From: JBOIBN01 sp050739575 | GTDB taxonomy: Bacteria > Pseudomonadota > Gammaproteobacteria > JAKDMP01 | Assembly (NCBI GenBank): GCA_050739575.1 | Contig: JBOIBN010000051.1 | Location: 1 to 16,831 of the forward strand | DNA: 16,831 nt | Reading direction: 5' to 3' | Shown: piece after piece, positions 7,438-14,673 of the stretch | How positions within the stretch are numbered: position 1 is the stretch's first letter | How the letters are laid out: every line of letters starts with the position of its first letter | Notes under the pieces: model-generated | What the model saw: the letters and a program-made list of their open reading frames with translations, nothing else | Databases searched by the model: none | Told to the model about the DNA's origin: nothing | Program-made: the position numbers and the translations under genes

Positions 7438-8780
7438 GAAAGATCGCGCACGAGTGGCGTCTCGCGCTGCTCGCGCTCGCAGGCGTGATCCCGGCGCTGG
7501 GCCTGCTGACCGCTTCGCCCTGGCTTCCGACAAGCCTGTGCTCGCGTGCATTGCTCACCGGCGCTGCGGCCTTGTTCGGCTGCGCGATGGCCGCACGGAT
7601 ATTTCTGCGCTCGCGCGCATCTTCACGGCGGATCGCAGGCTTGGTGCTGGGGTTGCGCGACGGCGAGTTCGGATTGCGGGCGCGTACCGAGGCAGGCGCC
7701 TTCGGGGAAACGCTCGCCGCGCTCAATGTCCTTGCCGAAGAGTTGGCCGGCGCGCGCCGTGCGGGCATCGAATCCGATGCGCTGCTTGGCAAACTTCTCG
7801 CGGCCGTGGATCTCGCCATTCTGGTGTTCGGCCCCAACGACCGTTTGATAGGTGTGAACCGTGCCGGAGAAACGCTGCTCGGCGGCAATGCCGATGCGCT
7901 GCACGGGCGCACAGCCGAGACATTGGGAGTCGCCGGCTGGTTGACGACGCGCACGCCCTTGCGCGCGATGAAATCGTTGCCGGGTGGAGAAGGGCCGTGG
8001 GAGGTGCGCCTCGCACGCTTTCGCCGCGGCGGACGCGAACATCGTCTGCTGACCGTGACCGATTTGTCCGCGGCGCTGCGCGAGGAGGAACGCCGCGCCT
8101 GGCGCGGTCTGATCCGGGTGCTCGGACACGAGACCAGTAATTCTCTCGGCCCCATTCAGGGCACGGCGGATGCCTTGCGCCGTCGTCTCGCCGCGGCCGC
8201 GCTCGAGGAAGATCTGGCGCAGGCGCTCGGCGGTGGCCTCGAACTCATTGAACGGCGCGCACGTTCGCTCTCCGGGTTCATCCATCGTTACTCGGAACTT
8301 GCGCGCCTGCCGCCCCCGAGTCTCGAGCCGGTAGCGCTTGCGGCGCTGGTGCGGCGCGTCGCAGCGTTGGAGGACCGCGTGGCGGTTGCGCTCGAAGGAG
8401 CGGACGATGTGACGGTAGGCGCCGATCCGGGCCAGCTCGAACAGGCGCTCATCAATCTCTTGAAAAACGCCGCCGATGCGGCACTCGCGACCGGCGGCGG
8501 TGTCGGGGTTACGTGGCGGATTGAACGCGATGAGGCGGTTATAGAGATAAACGACGAAGGACCGGGTTTGCCGGAAACGGAAAATCTTTTCGTACCCTTT
8601 TTCACAACCAAACCCGGGGGCAGCGGCATCGGCCTCGTGCTCGCGCGCCAGATCGCCGAAGCACACGGCGGCGCGCTCGCCCTTGCCAATCGCGGCGACG
8701 GTCCGGGCGCCGTCGCCCGTTTGCGCCTGCGTACGATGCCGGCGTCGACCATCGACCCGCGTTTGCGCGATCAATACTGA
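7434..8780 (+). CDS. Membrane sensor histidine kinase (NtrY-like)
   Basis: 448 residues, start overlapping the regulator stop. Two hydrophobic segments at about 9-28 and 36-57 enclose a very short periplasmic or membrane loop, so the signal is probably sensed in the membrane or cytoplasm. A HAMP-like linker follows, then a PAS-like region about 115-210 (AILVFGPNDRLIGVNRAGETLLG). The H-box is LGHETSNSLGPI with phospho-acceptor H232. The ATPase domain shows an N-box with N341/N345 (LINLLKNAADAA), a G1 box with D374 (INDEGPGLP), FVPFFTTK and a G2 box at about 395-400 (GGSGIG). All catalytic motifs are intact. It should autophosphorylate and pass phosphate to D54 of the regulator encoded immediately upstream. 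The stimulus is unknown; envelope stress or a compound handled by the adjacent permeases would be a reasonable guess. Confidence 0.9.
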   Translation: MRKIAHEWRLALLALAGVIPALGLLTASPWLPTSLCSRALLTGAAALFGCAMAARIFLRSRASSRRIAGLVLGLRDGEFGLRARTEAGAFGETLAALNVLAEELAGARRAGIESDALLGKLLAAVDLAILVFGPNDRLIGVNRAGETLLGGNADALHGRTAETLGVAGWLTTRTPLRAMKSLPGGEGPWEVRLARFRRGGREHRLLTVTDLSAALREEERRAWRGLIRVLGHETSNSLGPIQGTADALRRRLAAAALEEDLAQALGGGLELIERRARSLSGFIHRYSELARLPPPSLEPVALAALVRRVAALEDRVAVALEGADDVTVGADPGQLEQALINLLKNAADAALATGGGVGVTWRIERDEAVIEINDEGPGLPETENLFVPFFTTKPGGSGIGLVLARQIAEAHGGALALANRGDGPGAVARLRLRTMPASTIDPRLRDQY

Positions 8781-8799
8781 ATACGGCGAAAGCCTCGCA

Positions 8800-8821
8800 C
8801 CCACAAAGTGAAGAGTGTGGG
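8800..8821. terminator. Weak hairpin between convergent genes
   Basis: The gap between the convergent kinase and spoT genes contains CCCACA (8800-8805) and TGTGGG (8816-8821), a six-base stem with a ten-base loop. No T-run follows on either strand, so it is a poor intrinsic terminator; it is listed because a bidirectional stop is expected here. Confidence 0.25.
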
Positions 8822-8849
8822 CTTCCGAAATGACCGTTATCCAAGGACG

Positions 8850-8872
8850 CTCTGAATAATTCAGAGGTTCCT
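8850..8872. repeat. Palindromic repeat, copy A
   Basis: A near-perfect palindrome with arms CTCTGAAT and ATTCAGAG around a single A (8850-8866), followed by GGTTCC. The same core and the same GGTTCC flank recur at 11584-11609 and, in variant form, at 11463-11494, so this is a member of a dispersed intergenic repeat family. It is AT-rich and lacks a T-tract, so I do not call it a terminator. Confidence 0.7.
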
Positions 8873-8886
8873 TAGCAGGATCCGAC

Positions 8887-11019
8887 TCAGGTGCGTACGA
8901 GCCGCAGCACCGACGGCGTCTTGCGCAAATGCCGCATGATGCGCGCGAGATGCGCCCGATCGTGTACCACGAGTTCGAGGACAAGACTCGAGGTCCTGTC
9001 TTCGCGTTCGTTAACCTGGGCGTGACGGATGTTCGAATCTGCCGTCGAAATCGTGGCCGCCACCGCGGCGAGTACGCCGCGCTCGTCCTCGACTTCGAGC
9101 CGCAACTCGACCGTATAGTCGCGCCGCTTTTTGTAATCGAACGCGACGTCCACGACCCGGTCCGAGTCCTTCTGGGCCGCGAGATTGCGGCAGTCGAGCC
9201 GGTGTACGACGAGTCCCTTGCCCTTGGTCAGCAGTCCCGCAATGCGGTCGCCGGGAATCGGATGGCAGCAGCGTGCAAGCGTGACCGCAAGTCCCTCGGT
9301 ACCGCGTATCCCGATCGGTGCGTTCGCCGCCGGCATCATATCCGCAGCGTCGCCGAGAAAATGGCGGGCGACCAGAGGGGCGGGAAACTCTCCGGTTCCG
9401 ATCCGTCGCAACAGATCCCCAGAATCGCTCGCCTTGAGCGTCGTGGCTACCTTCGCGAGCGTCTCGGTCTCGCGCTGGAGCTTGATGCGATGGCCGGCGA
9501 GCACTTGTTCGAGCATGCGGCGGCCGAAGCGCTCGGCGTCGTCGGCCTCGAGATCGCGCAGATAACGTCGCAGCGCCGAGCGTGCCTTGGCGCTCACGAC
9601 AAAGTTGAGCCAAGCGGGGTTCGGGCGGGCACCGCGGGCGGTAATGATTTCCACCGTCTGTCCCGTCGCAAGCGCCGTGCGCAACGGAACCACGCGACGG
9701 TCCACCTTGGCGGACACGCAGGCGTTGCCAATGTCGGTGTGTACGGAATAGGCGAAGTCCACGGGCGTCGCCCCGCGCGGCAACTGGATGATCTCGCCCC
9801 GGGGCGTGAAGACGTAGATTTCGTCCGGTGCGAGATCGACCTTCGCGTGTTCGAGAAACTCGACCGGGTTCGCACTCTTCTCATGAATCTCGTCGAGATT
9901 GCTCAGCCACTGGCGGGTGCGGATTTCATCCGTTGCCGCGCCCTGGCTGGTCTTGTACATCCAGTGCGCCGCGATTCCGTCTTCTGCCACGTGGTCCATC
10001 GCCTCGGTGCGTATCTGCACCTCGACCGGCTGCCCCGTGGGACCGACGATCACCGTATGCAGCGCCTGGTAGCCGTTGCTCTTGGCGACGGCGATATAGT
10101 CCTTGAAGTATCCGGGTACCGGCTTATACACTGCGTGTACCAGGCCCAATGCGCGATAGCAATCATCCACACTCGGGGCAACGATGCGGATGCCGTGGAT
10201 GTCCATGACCTCGGAGAGTTTGAGTCCCTTCTCGCGCATCTTGCGATACACGCTGAAAATCGCCTTGTCGCGGCCGCTGACCTGGGCGTCGAGTCCGACA
10301 CGCGCACAACGCGCGGCGATCTCCTTCACCATCTTCGGCACCGCACTCACGCGCAGTCCGCTCTTGCGGCGCAATCCGCGCTCGAGTACCCGGTAGCGGT
10401 CGGGATAGAGCGCGCGAAAGCCGAGATCCTCGAGTTCCAGGCGCATCTTGCGCATGCCGAGGCGATGCGCGATCGGCGCGTAGATTTCCAGCGTTTCGCG
10501 GGCGATACGCCGGCGCTTCTCCGGCGGCATGACGCCCAGCGTACGCATGTTGTGGAGGCGATCGGCGAGCTTGATCAGGATCACGCGCAGATCCTCGACC
10601 ATGGCGAGAACCATCTTGCGGAAGTTCTCGGCCTGCGCCTCGCGGCGGTTCTCGAAACTGATCTGGGTGAGTTTGGAAACGCCGTCCACGAGCGCGGCGA
10701 CTTCCTTGCCGAAGAGTTCGGCGACTTCCGCACGCTCTACCGGCGTGTCCTCGATCACGTCGTGGAGCATCGCCGCCTCGAGCGTCGCCGCATCGAGCGA
10801 CATCTGCGCAAGGATTTCCGCCACCGCGAGCGGATGGGTAATGTAGGCTTCGCCGCTCAGCCGGCGCTGATCGCGATGCGCTTCCTGGGCATAGAGATAG
10901 GCTCTGCGTACCTGTTCGATTTCCGCCGGTGCGAGGTAACGTTCAAGACTTTCGGCAAAGTCGTCAAACTGCGACTCAGGTTTGCGTTCGCGCAAACCGG
11001 CGAGTTGACGAGCGCGCAT
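8887..11019 (-). CDS. spoT: Bifunctional (p)ppGpp synthetase/hydrolase SpoT
   Basis: 710 residues, the normal SpoT length. HD hydrolase domain about 30-190: H48, H62, the H86-D87 pair in AMLHDVIEDT, and D153 in LADRLHNMRT, all of the metal-binding set. Synthetase domain about 225-350: GRDKAIFSVYRKM, metal residue D273 in MDIHGIRIV, GYQALHTVIVGP and E334 in VEVQIRT. Then the TGS domain (EIYVFTPRGEIIQLPRGATP), a conserved Cys/His segment (LARCCHPIPGDRIAGLLTKGKG) and a C-terminal ACT domain (LRLEVEDERGVLAAV). Both active sites look complete, so the protein should make and degrade ppGpp as the main alarmone regulator. It follows rpoZ by 18 bases, with a weak AGGTG ribosome site, and is probably co-transcribed with rpoZ as in enterobacteria. 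The call is secure. Confidence 0.97.
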   Translation of the reverse strand: MRARQLAGLRERKPESQFDDFAESLERYLAPAEIEQVRRAYLYAQEAHRDQRRLSGEAYITHPLAVAEILAQMSLDAATLEAAMLHDVIEDTPVERAEVAELFGKEVAALVDGVSKLTQISFENRREAQAENFRKMVLAMVEDLRVILIKLADRLHNMRTLGVMPPEKRRRIARETLEIYAPIAHRLGMRKMRLELEDLGFRALYPDRYRVLERGLRRKSGLRVSAVPKMVKEIAARCARVGLDAQVSGRDKAIFSVYRKMREKGLKLSEVMDIHGIRIVAPSVDDCYRALGLVHAVYKPVPGYFKDYIAVAKSNGYQALHTVIVGPTGQPVEVQIRTEAMDHVAEDGIAAHWMYKTSQGAATDEIRTRQWLSNLDEIHEKSANPVEFLEHAKVDLAPDEIYVFTPRGEIIQLPRGATPVDFAYSVHTDIGNACVSAKVDRRVVPLRTALATGQTVEIITARGARPNPAWLNFVVSAKARSALRRYLRDLEADDAERFGRRMLEQVLAGHRIKLQRETETLAKVATTLKASDSGDLLRRIGTGEFPAPLVARHFLGDAADMMPAANAPIGIRGTEGLAVTLARCCHPIPGDRIAGLLTKGKGLVVHRLDCRNLAAQKDSDRVVDVAFDYKKRRDYTVELRLEVEDERGVLAAVAATISTADSNIRHAQVNEREDRTSSLVLELVVHDRAHLARIMRHLRKTPSVLRLVRT

Positions 11020-11037
11020 GGAGCACCTGCGACGCCC

Positions 11038-11430
11038 TCAGGCGTCTTCCTCCTTCTCGTCCGCGACCGGCTTGTCGGCATCAGTCTCTTCTTTGTTCTC
11101 TTCCTTTTCGCCCTCTTCGAGCTCGTCCTCGTCGAACTCGTCCTCGTCTTCATCGTCATCCTCGACGGAGAGATCGACGTCGATCTCGTCCACGTCGGGC
11201 AGGGTGAAGATTTCGCGCTCGGTGGGCTCGTCGCTCTGGGCGAGGATCGAGCGGTCCACCTGACCGGCGGCAATTTCACGCAGTGCCACTACGGTCACCT
11301 TGTCTTCTTCCATGGGCACCCCCGGTTCGCGGCCGTGGGCAAGCTGGCGCGCGCGGCGGGAGGCAACCAGCACCAGGTCGAAAAGGTTGTCTATTTTGGC
11401 GGCGCAATCTTCGACAGTAACTCGGGCCAT
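11038..11430 (-). CDS. rpoZ: RNA polymerase omega subunit with extended acidic C-terminal tail
   Basis: 130 residues from ATG 11430; a longer in-frame start adds 14 residues that relatives lack, and GGAAG lies just before the chosen ATG. The first 65 or so residues are canonical omega: MARVTVEDCAAKIDNLFDLV, RRARQL and the DKVTVVALREIAAGQV block. Omega binds the beta-prime subunit, aids polymerase assembly and forms part of a ppGpp site. E. coli omega has 91 residues; here about 60 residues follow the core, dominated by Asp and Glu (for example DDDEDEDEFDEDELEEGEKE) and ending in EKEEDA. The tail looks disordered and strongly negative. The gene lies 18 bases before spoT and about 200 bases after gmk, across a repeat-rich spacer. 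Confidence 0.95.
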   Translation of the reverse strand: MARVTVEDCAAKIDNLFDLVLVASRRARQLAHGREPGVPMEEDKVTVVALREIAAGQVDRSILAQSDEPTEREIFTLPDVDEIDVDLSVEDDDEDEDEFDEDELEEGEKEENKEETDADKPVADEKEEDA

Positions 11431-11462
11431 CGTTATCTTCCAGCAAAAGTTTAATAAAGAAG

Positions 11463-11494
11463 CTCTGATCAATTCGTCCGTGAATTGCTCAGAG
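11463..11494. repeat. Inverted repeat, variant copy of the CTCTGA palindrome family (copy C)
   Basis: Arms CTCTGATCAATTC (11463-11475) and GAATTGCTCAGAG (11482-11494) pair at 12 of 13 positions around a six-base loop. The CTCTGA/TCAGAG ends match copies A and B. It lies about 30 bases upstream of the rpoZ start codon, so on the minus strand it would be in the rpoZ leader or promoter. Confidence 0.7.
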
Positions 11495-11501
11495 GCGATG
11501 A

Positions 11502-11581
11502 GTCCGGCGCATGTCCGGACCAGTCTTACGCCGAATCAAGCCCTTACGTGCTCGATTCGCGGTGGTGCGTCTATGCACCAC
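11502..11581. repeat. Cluster of three further stem-loops in the gmk-rpoZ spacer
   Basis: Three inverted repeats follow one another: GTCCGG (11502-11507) with CCGGAC (11515-11520); CGAATC (11532-11537) with GATTCG (11554-11559); and GTGGTGC (11562-11568) with GCACCAC (11575-11581), the last a perfect seven-base stem with a six-base loop. They lie between copies C and B of the palindrome family. Together they make almost the whole spacer foldable, on either strand. No convincing rpoZ promoter was found among them. Confidence 0.6.
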
Positions 11582-11583
11582 AC

Positions 11584-11609
11584 GGAACCTCTGAATAATC
11601 AGAGGTTCC
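11584..11609. repeat. Perfect palindromic repeat, copy B
   Basis: Eleven-base arms GGAACCTCTGA (11584-11594) and TCAGAGGTTCC (11599-11609) flank an ATAA loop. The right half matches copy A at 8850-8872. It lies just downstream of the gmk stop codon and may help to end or stabilise the gmk transcript, although no T-run follows. Confidence 0.75.
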
Positions 11610-11632
11610 AAAGTAATAGTTTAGAGGATCGG

Positions 11633-12265
11633 TCAATCCGGCGCCACCAACCCGGCGGCAAATACCGCGAGACCCGTCCGCGAGCGCCCGAGGGCGGCGC
11701 CGCGCCCGGCAAAGACGGCTTCCAGATCCGCCAGTGCGCGCGCGAAGTCCTCGTTGACGATGACGTAGTCGTACTCGCACCAGTGCCTGATTTCGGCGGC
11801 GGCGGCAGCCATGCGCCGCGTGATCGTCTCTTCGCTGTCGGTACCGCGGTGCGTAAGCCGCGCGCGCAAGACGCTGCGTGAGGGCGGAAGGATGAAGACG
11901 GAGATGGTTTCCGGCACCCTCTCGCGAACCTGGCGGGCGCCCTGCCAGTCTATTTCGAGCACCACATCGCGCCCCGCCGCACGCAGGCGCTCGACGTCCG
12001 CGGCGCCGGTGCCGTAGCCGTTGCCATATACCGTGGCGCTTTCCAGGAACTCGCCGCGACTGCGCATGCGCTCGAAACGCGCGGCGTCTATGAAGTGATA
12101 GTCGCGCCCCTCCACCTCGTCCGGCCGCGGCCGGCGGGTGGCATAGGAGACGGAAAAGGCGAGCCGGGGATAACGTGCGATCAGGGCCTTCAGCAGCGAG
12201 GTCTTGCCCGCACCCGAGGGTGCGGAGACGACATAGAGTCCGCCGCGATCTGTTTCACTCGACAT
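11633..12265 (-). CDS. gmk: Guanylate kinase
   Basis: 210 residues, close to the 207 of E. coli Gmk. The enzyme converts GMP and ATP to GDP and ADP in the cytoplasm. Visible features: the P-loop SAPSGAGKTSL at 14-24; the GMP-binding segment SVSYATRRPRPDEVEGRDYHFI with its conserved Arg and Tyr residues; EFLESATVYGNGYGT; the VVLEIDWQGARQVR strand; and the lid region LRARLTHRGTDSEETITRRM. No active-site residue appears to be lost. The start overlaps the end of yicC by 11 bases, so the two genes are co-translated. rpoZ and spoT follow on the same strand, a common gammaproteobacterial arrangement, which puts GDP/GTP supply next to ppGpp metabolism. Confidence 0.97.
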   Translation of the reverse strand: MSSETDRGGLYVVSAPSGAGKTSLLKALIARYPRLAFSVSYATRRPRPDEVEGRDYHFIDAARFERMRSRGEFLESATVYGNGYGTGAADVERLRAAGRDVVLEIDWQGARQVRERVPETISVFILPPSRSVLRARLTHRGTDSEETITRRMAAAAAEIRHWCEYDYVIVNEDFARALADLEAVFAGRGAALGRSRTGLAVFAAGLVAPD

Positions 12266-13124
12266 TCTGCACCTGCTCGCGCATTTCCTCGATCAACACC
12301 TTGAAGTCCAGCGCGCGGCGGTTGAGCGCGAGATTGCCGGCCTTCGAGGCGAGGGTATTCGCCTCGCGCATCAACTCCTGCATCAGGAAATCCAGCCTGC
12401 GCCCGACCGGCTCGGTCGCGGCGAGCAGCCGTCGCGTCTCCTCGACATGGGCACTCAGACGTTCGAGTTCTTCGCTCGTGTCCTGGCGCACGACGAGCAA
12501 CGCAGCTTCCTGCGCCACCCGCGCGGGGTCCACCTCGGCGCCGAACGCCTCGATCCGTTCGGCGAGCCGGACAGGCAGCGCGTTCTTCGCTTCCTGTGAT
12601 TGCACCGTACACGCCTCGACGCCCGCTGCGAGACGCACGAGCCGTTCTTCGAGCGCCGCGGCAAGCGCCGCGCCTTCGCGTTCGCGCGTCGCAACCAGCT
12701 CGGCAAGCGCCGCATCGCTTGCGGCAGCGAGCGCAGGTGCGAGCGCTTCGGGCTCCGGCACCGCAGCTTCGACCACGCCGGGCCAGGCGAGGAGCCGCAT
12801 TGCATCCACGCCGCCCGACGCTGCTTCAGTGCCGGTTTCGGCGAGCAACTGCCGCGCTTCGCCGGCCAGCCTGAGCGCAAGCGCCCGGTTGATGACGAAA
12901 CCCGATCCCGGTGGCGGCTGCCAACGGACGGTTGCCTCGATGCGACCGCGCGCAAGACCTGCCTGCAGCCGCGCACGCAATTCGGCTTCGAGCGGGCGCA
13001 ACGCGTCGGGCAGCGTGAGCTTCAGATCGAGGAAGCGATGATTGACGGCGCGCAACTCGAGCACGAGTTCGCCCCATTCGCCGCGCCGGCTTGCAATGGC
13101 GAAACCCGTCATGCTGCGAATCAC
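12255..13124 (-). CDS. yicC: YicC family endoribonuclease / stress-induced protein
   Basis: 289 residues from GTG 13124, giving the family's usual N-terminus (V/M)IRSMTGFA; AGGAG sits five bases upstream of that GTG. An in-frame ATG nine residues further up is less likely. Family landmarks: LVLELRAVNHRFLDLKLTLPDALRPLE near the N-terminus, RGRIEATVRW, and the C-terminal block RRLDFLMQELMREANTLASKAGNL with the final LIEEMREQVQNVE. E. coli YicC (287 residues) is linked to stationary-phase survival and has been reported as an endoribonuclease acting on small RNA. It leads the minus-strand run yicC-gmk-rpoZ-spoT and is divergent from the phosphatase gene, with 86 bases between the start codons. 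I saw no convincing promoter pair in that gap. Confidence 0.94.
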   Translation of the reverse strand: MIRSMTGFAIASRRGEWGELVLELRAVNHRFLDLKLTLPDALRPLEAELRARLQAGLARGRIEATVRWQPPPGSGFVINRALALRLAGEARQLLAETGTEAASGGVDAMRLLAWPGVVEAAVPEPEALAPALAAASDAALAELVATREREGAALAAALEERLVRLAAGVEACTVQSQEAKNALPVRLAERIEAFGAEVDPARVAQEAALLVVRQDTSEELERLSAHVEETRRLLAATEPVGRRLDFLMQELMREANTLASKAGNLALNRRALDFKVLIEEMREQVQNVE

Positions 13125-13210
13125 ATCGGCTCCTGCGTGGAAAATGCGCATGGTACGCTATCGAATACCGCAGCAGCCGCAGCTTCGATCGAACACGAAC
13201 CCAAGGCGCG

Positions 13211-13954
13211 ATGCACTTCGATACCGCCCAGATCAGCCTGATCGGCGATCGCCGCGAAAATCAGGACCGCAGCGAAGTCCTGAGCGGCGACGGGCACGTA
13301 CTCGCCGTCGTCGCCGACGGCATGGGCGGGCATGCGAAGGGCAAACTCGCGGCCGAAACCGCTGTCGCGGCGCTCACGGCAAACTTCCACCTCGACGACC
13401 CGTCGCGCTCCCTCGCCGATGCCATGATCGCGGCACACCGCGCGGTGTTCGCGCTGGGCCAAGGCATGCCCTTCGAGCAGCGTCCGGGCACCACCGCCGT
13501 CTGCGCCCTGATCGTCGCCGACCAGCTGTGGTGGACGAATATCGGCGACAGCCGCGCCTATCATCTGCGGCAGGGGCGGTTGCTGGAACGCACGCGCGAT
13601 CACACCTGGATCGAGGCCCAACTCGCGGCCGGCGAGATGACCCCCGAGGAGGCGCTGCTGCATCCCGAGCGGCACATGATCGAGCACTGCCTCGGCATCC
13701 GCGAGAAGCCGCCTCCGGTGGAAGTCGGCGCAGCACGGGCCCTCACCGCAGGCGATGTGATCCTGCTCTGCTCGGACGGGCTCTGGGGCCAGCTCGACGA
13801 AGCGGACATCATCGCGCGGCTGAGCACGGCGGATCCATTCACCGACACGGTGCGACAACTCGCCGAGGAGGCCGCACGCGCGGGCCGTCCGCACAGCGAC
13901 AACGTGTCCGTCGTCGCCGTGCGGGCCCTGCCCGGGAAGGCGCCGCACTCATGA
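13211..13954 (+). CDS. PP2C-family (Stp1-like) serine/threonine protein phosphatase
   Basis: 247 residues from ATG 13211, with AAGG just upstream; the frame is open further back but the PP2C fold starts here. Bacterial PP2C motifs in order: RRENQDR (E16, D19), VVADGMGGHAKG (D36, G37), RPGTTAVCALI, WWTNIGDSRAYHL, LCSDGLWGQL (D189) and SDNVSVV (D230). These acidic residues bind the two Mn2+/Mg2+ ions that hydrolyse phospho-Ser/Thr. There is no transmembrane segment, so the protein is soluble and cytoplasmic. No Hanks-type kinase or FHA protein is in the window, so the substrate is not indicated. The stop overlaps an ATG (ATGA, 13951-13954) that opens a tiny ORF leading to rdgB, so coupling with rdgB is likely. 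Confidence 0.93.
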   Translation: MHFDTAQISLIGDRRENQDRSEVLSGDGHVLAVVADGMGGHAKGKLAAETAVAALTANFHLDDPSRSLADAMIAAHRAVFALGQGMPFEQRPGTTAVCALIVADQLWWTNIGDSRAYHLRQGRLLERTRDHTWIEAQLAAGEMTPEEALLHPERHMIEHCLGIREKPPPVEVGAARALTAGDVILLCSDGLWGQLDEADIIARLSTADPFTDTVRQLAEEAARAGRPHSDNVSVVAVRALPGKAPHS

Positions 13955-13980
13955 TCCGATCCGCAAGCGCCGGCCTTTGA
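13951..13980 (+). CDS. Possible nine-codon minicistron linking the phosphatase and rdgB genes
   Basis: ATG 13951 overlaps the phosphatase stop (ATGA) and opens MIRSASAGL, whose TGA at 13978-13980 overlaps the TTG start of rdgB (TTGA). It could let terminating ribosomes step from one gene to the next. The peptide itself resembles nothing. This is inference from the two overlaps; chance is possible in 30 bases. Confidence 0.3.
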   Translation: MIRSASAGL

Positions 13981-14591
13981 ATCGCCGCCGCGTCGTCGTT
14001 GCGACGACCAATCCCGGCAAGCTTGCGGAGATCACCCGACTGCTTGCGCCGCTCGGCCTGGAGACAGTGGCCCAAGGCGCGCTCGGCATTCCGCCCGCCG
14101 CCGAGACCGCGCCGACCTTCGTCGAGAACGCAATCGCCAAGGCCCGGGCCGCCGCGCAGGCCGTCGAACTGCCCGCGCTCGCCGACGATTCGGGGCTTGA
14201 GGTAGATGCGCTCGACGGAGCGCCCGGCGTGCGCTCCGCGCGTTACGCCGGCGGCCACGGCAACAATGCCGCCAACATCGCGAAGCTGCTGGCAGCGCTG
14301 TCCGAGCGGCCGGGCGCATCGCGGCGGGCGCGTTTCCGCTGCGTTGCGGTATTCCTCGCCCGCGCCGAAGACCCCGCGCCGTTAATCGCCGAAGGCGTGT
14401 GGGAAGGGGAAATCGCCGCTGCGCCGCGGGGCGAACGCGGTTTCGGCTACGACCCGGTGTTTTATCTGCCCGGGCGCGGACTCACGGCCGCCGAACTCGA
14501 TCCCGCCGAAAAGGATCGCCTGAGCCATCGCGCCCAAGCTTTCGAACAGCTCAGCCAACTAATGAAAAGGGCTCGAGTTTTTGAAATTTAA
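13977..14591 (+). CDS. rdgB: RdgB/HAM1 family dITP/XTP pyrophosphatase
   Basis: 204 residues from TTG 13977 (E. coli RdgB 197). The protein removes non-canonical purine nucleotides by hydrolysing dITP, ITP and XTP to monophosphate and pyrophosphate, protecting DNA. Family motifs: VVVATTNPGKLAEI at the N-terminus, ALADDSGLEVDALDGAPGVRSARYAG with D70/D71, FRCVAVFLA, GVWEGEIAAAPRGERGFGYDPVFYLP, and the C-terminal KDRLSHRAQAF (S183-H184-R185). TTG is chosen because no ATG or GTG precedes the conserved strand in frame. In many gammaproteobacteria rdgB lies near rph and yicC, which fits the neighbourhood. The gene is convergent with the DUF4124 gene, with 82 bases between the two stops. Confidence 0.95.
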   Translation: MNRRRVVVATTNPGKLAEITRLLAPLGLETVAQGALGIPPAAETAPTFVENAIAKARAAAQAVELPALADDSGLEVDALDGAPGVRSARYAGGHGNNAANIAKLLAALSERPGASRRARFRCVAVFLARAEDPAPLIAEGVWEGEIAAAPRGERGFGYDPVFYLPGRGLTAAELDPAEKDRLSHRAQAFEQLSQLMKRARVFEI

Positions 14592-14673
14592 CCGCTGAGC
14601 ACGCAAAGATCGCCGAGCGAAAATACTAAAAATTTCTGCCGTGATAAACGGGTGTATTTCTGGAATTCGGCGA

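Noticed and set aside
8850..8872. Palindrome as intrinsic terminator of the kinase and spoT
   Set aside because: The stem is AT-rich and neither strand has a following T-run; recurrence upstream of rpoZ fits a dispersed repeat better.
8929..11454. Very long open frame of 841 codons on the + strand opposite spoT and rpoZ
   Set aside because: It lies antisense to two strongly conserved genes, its translation shows no family motif and is rich in Arg, His and Leu as expected from the complement of GC-rich coding DNA. It is a shadow.
12250..12265. TGTTTCACTCGACA, resembling half of a parS site (TGTTTCACGTGAAACA)
   Set aside because: Only the left half matches, and it lies in the overlap of the gmk start and yicC end; a true parS is a full palindrome.
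12175..13041. 288-codon + strand frame opposite yicC
   Set aside because: Ser/Ala/Arg low-complexity translation antisense to a conserved gene.
13042..13980. 312-codon + strand frame overlapping the phosphatase gene
   Set aside because: Arg/Pro-rich composition with no motif, out of frame with the clear PP2C protein; only its last nine codons coincide with the possible minicistron.
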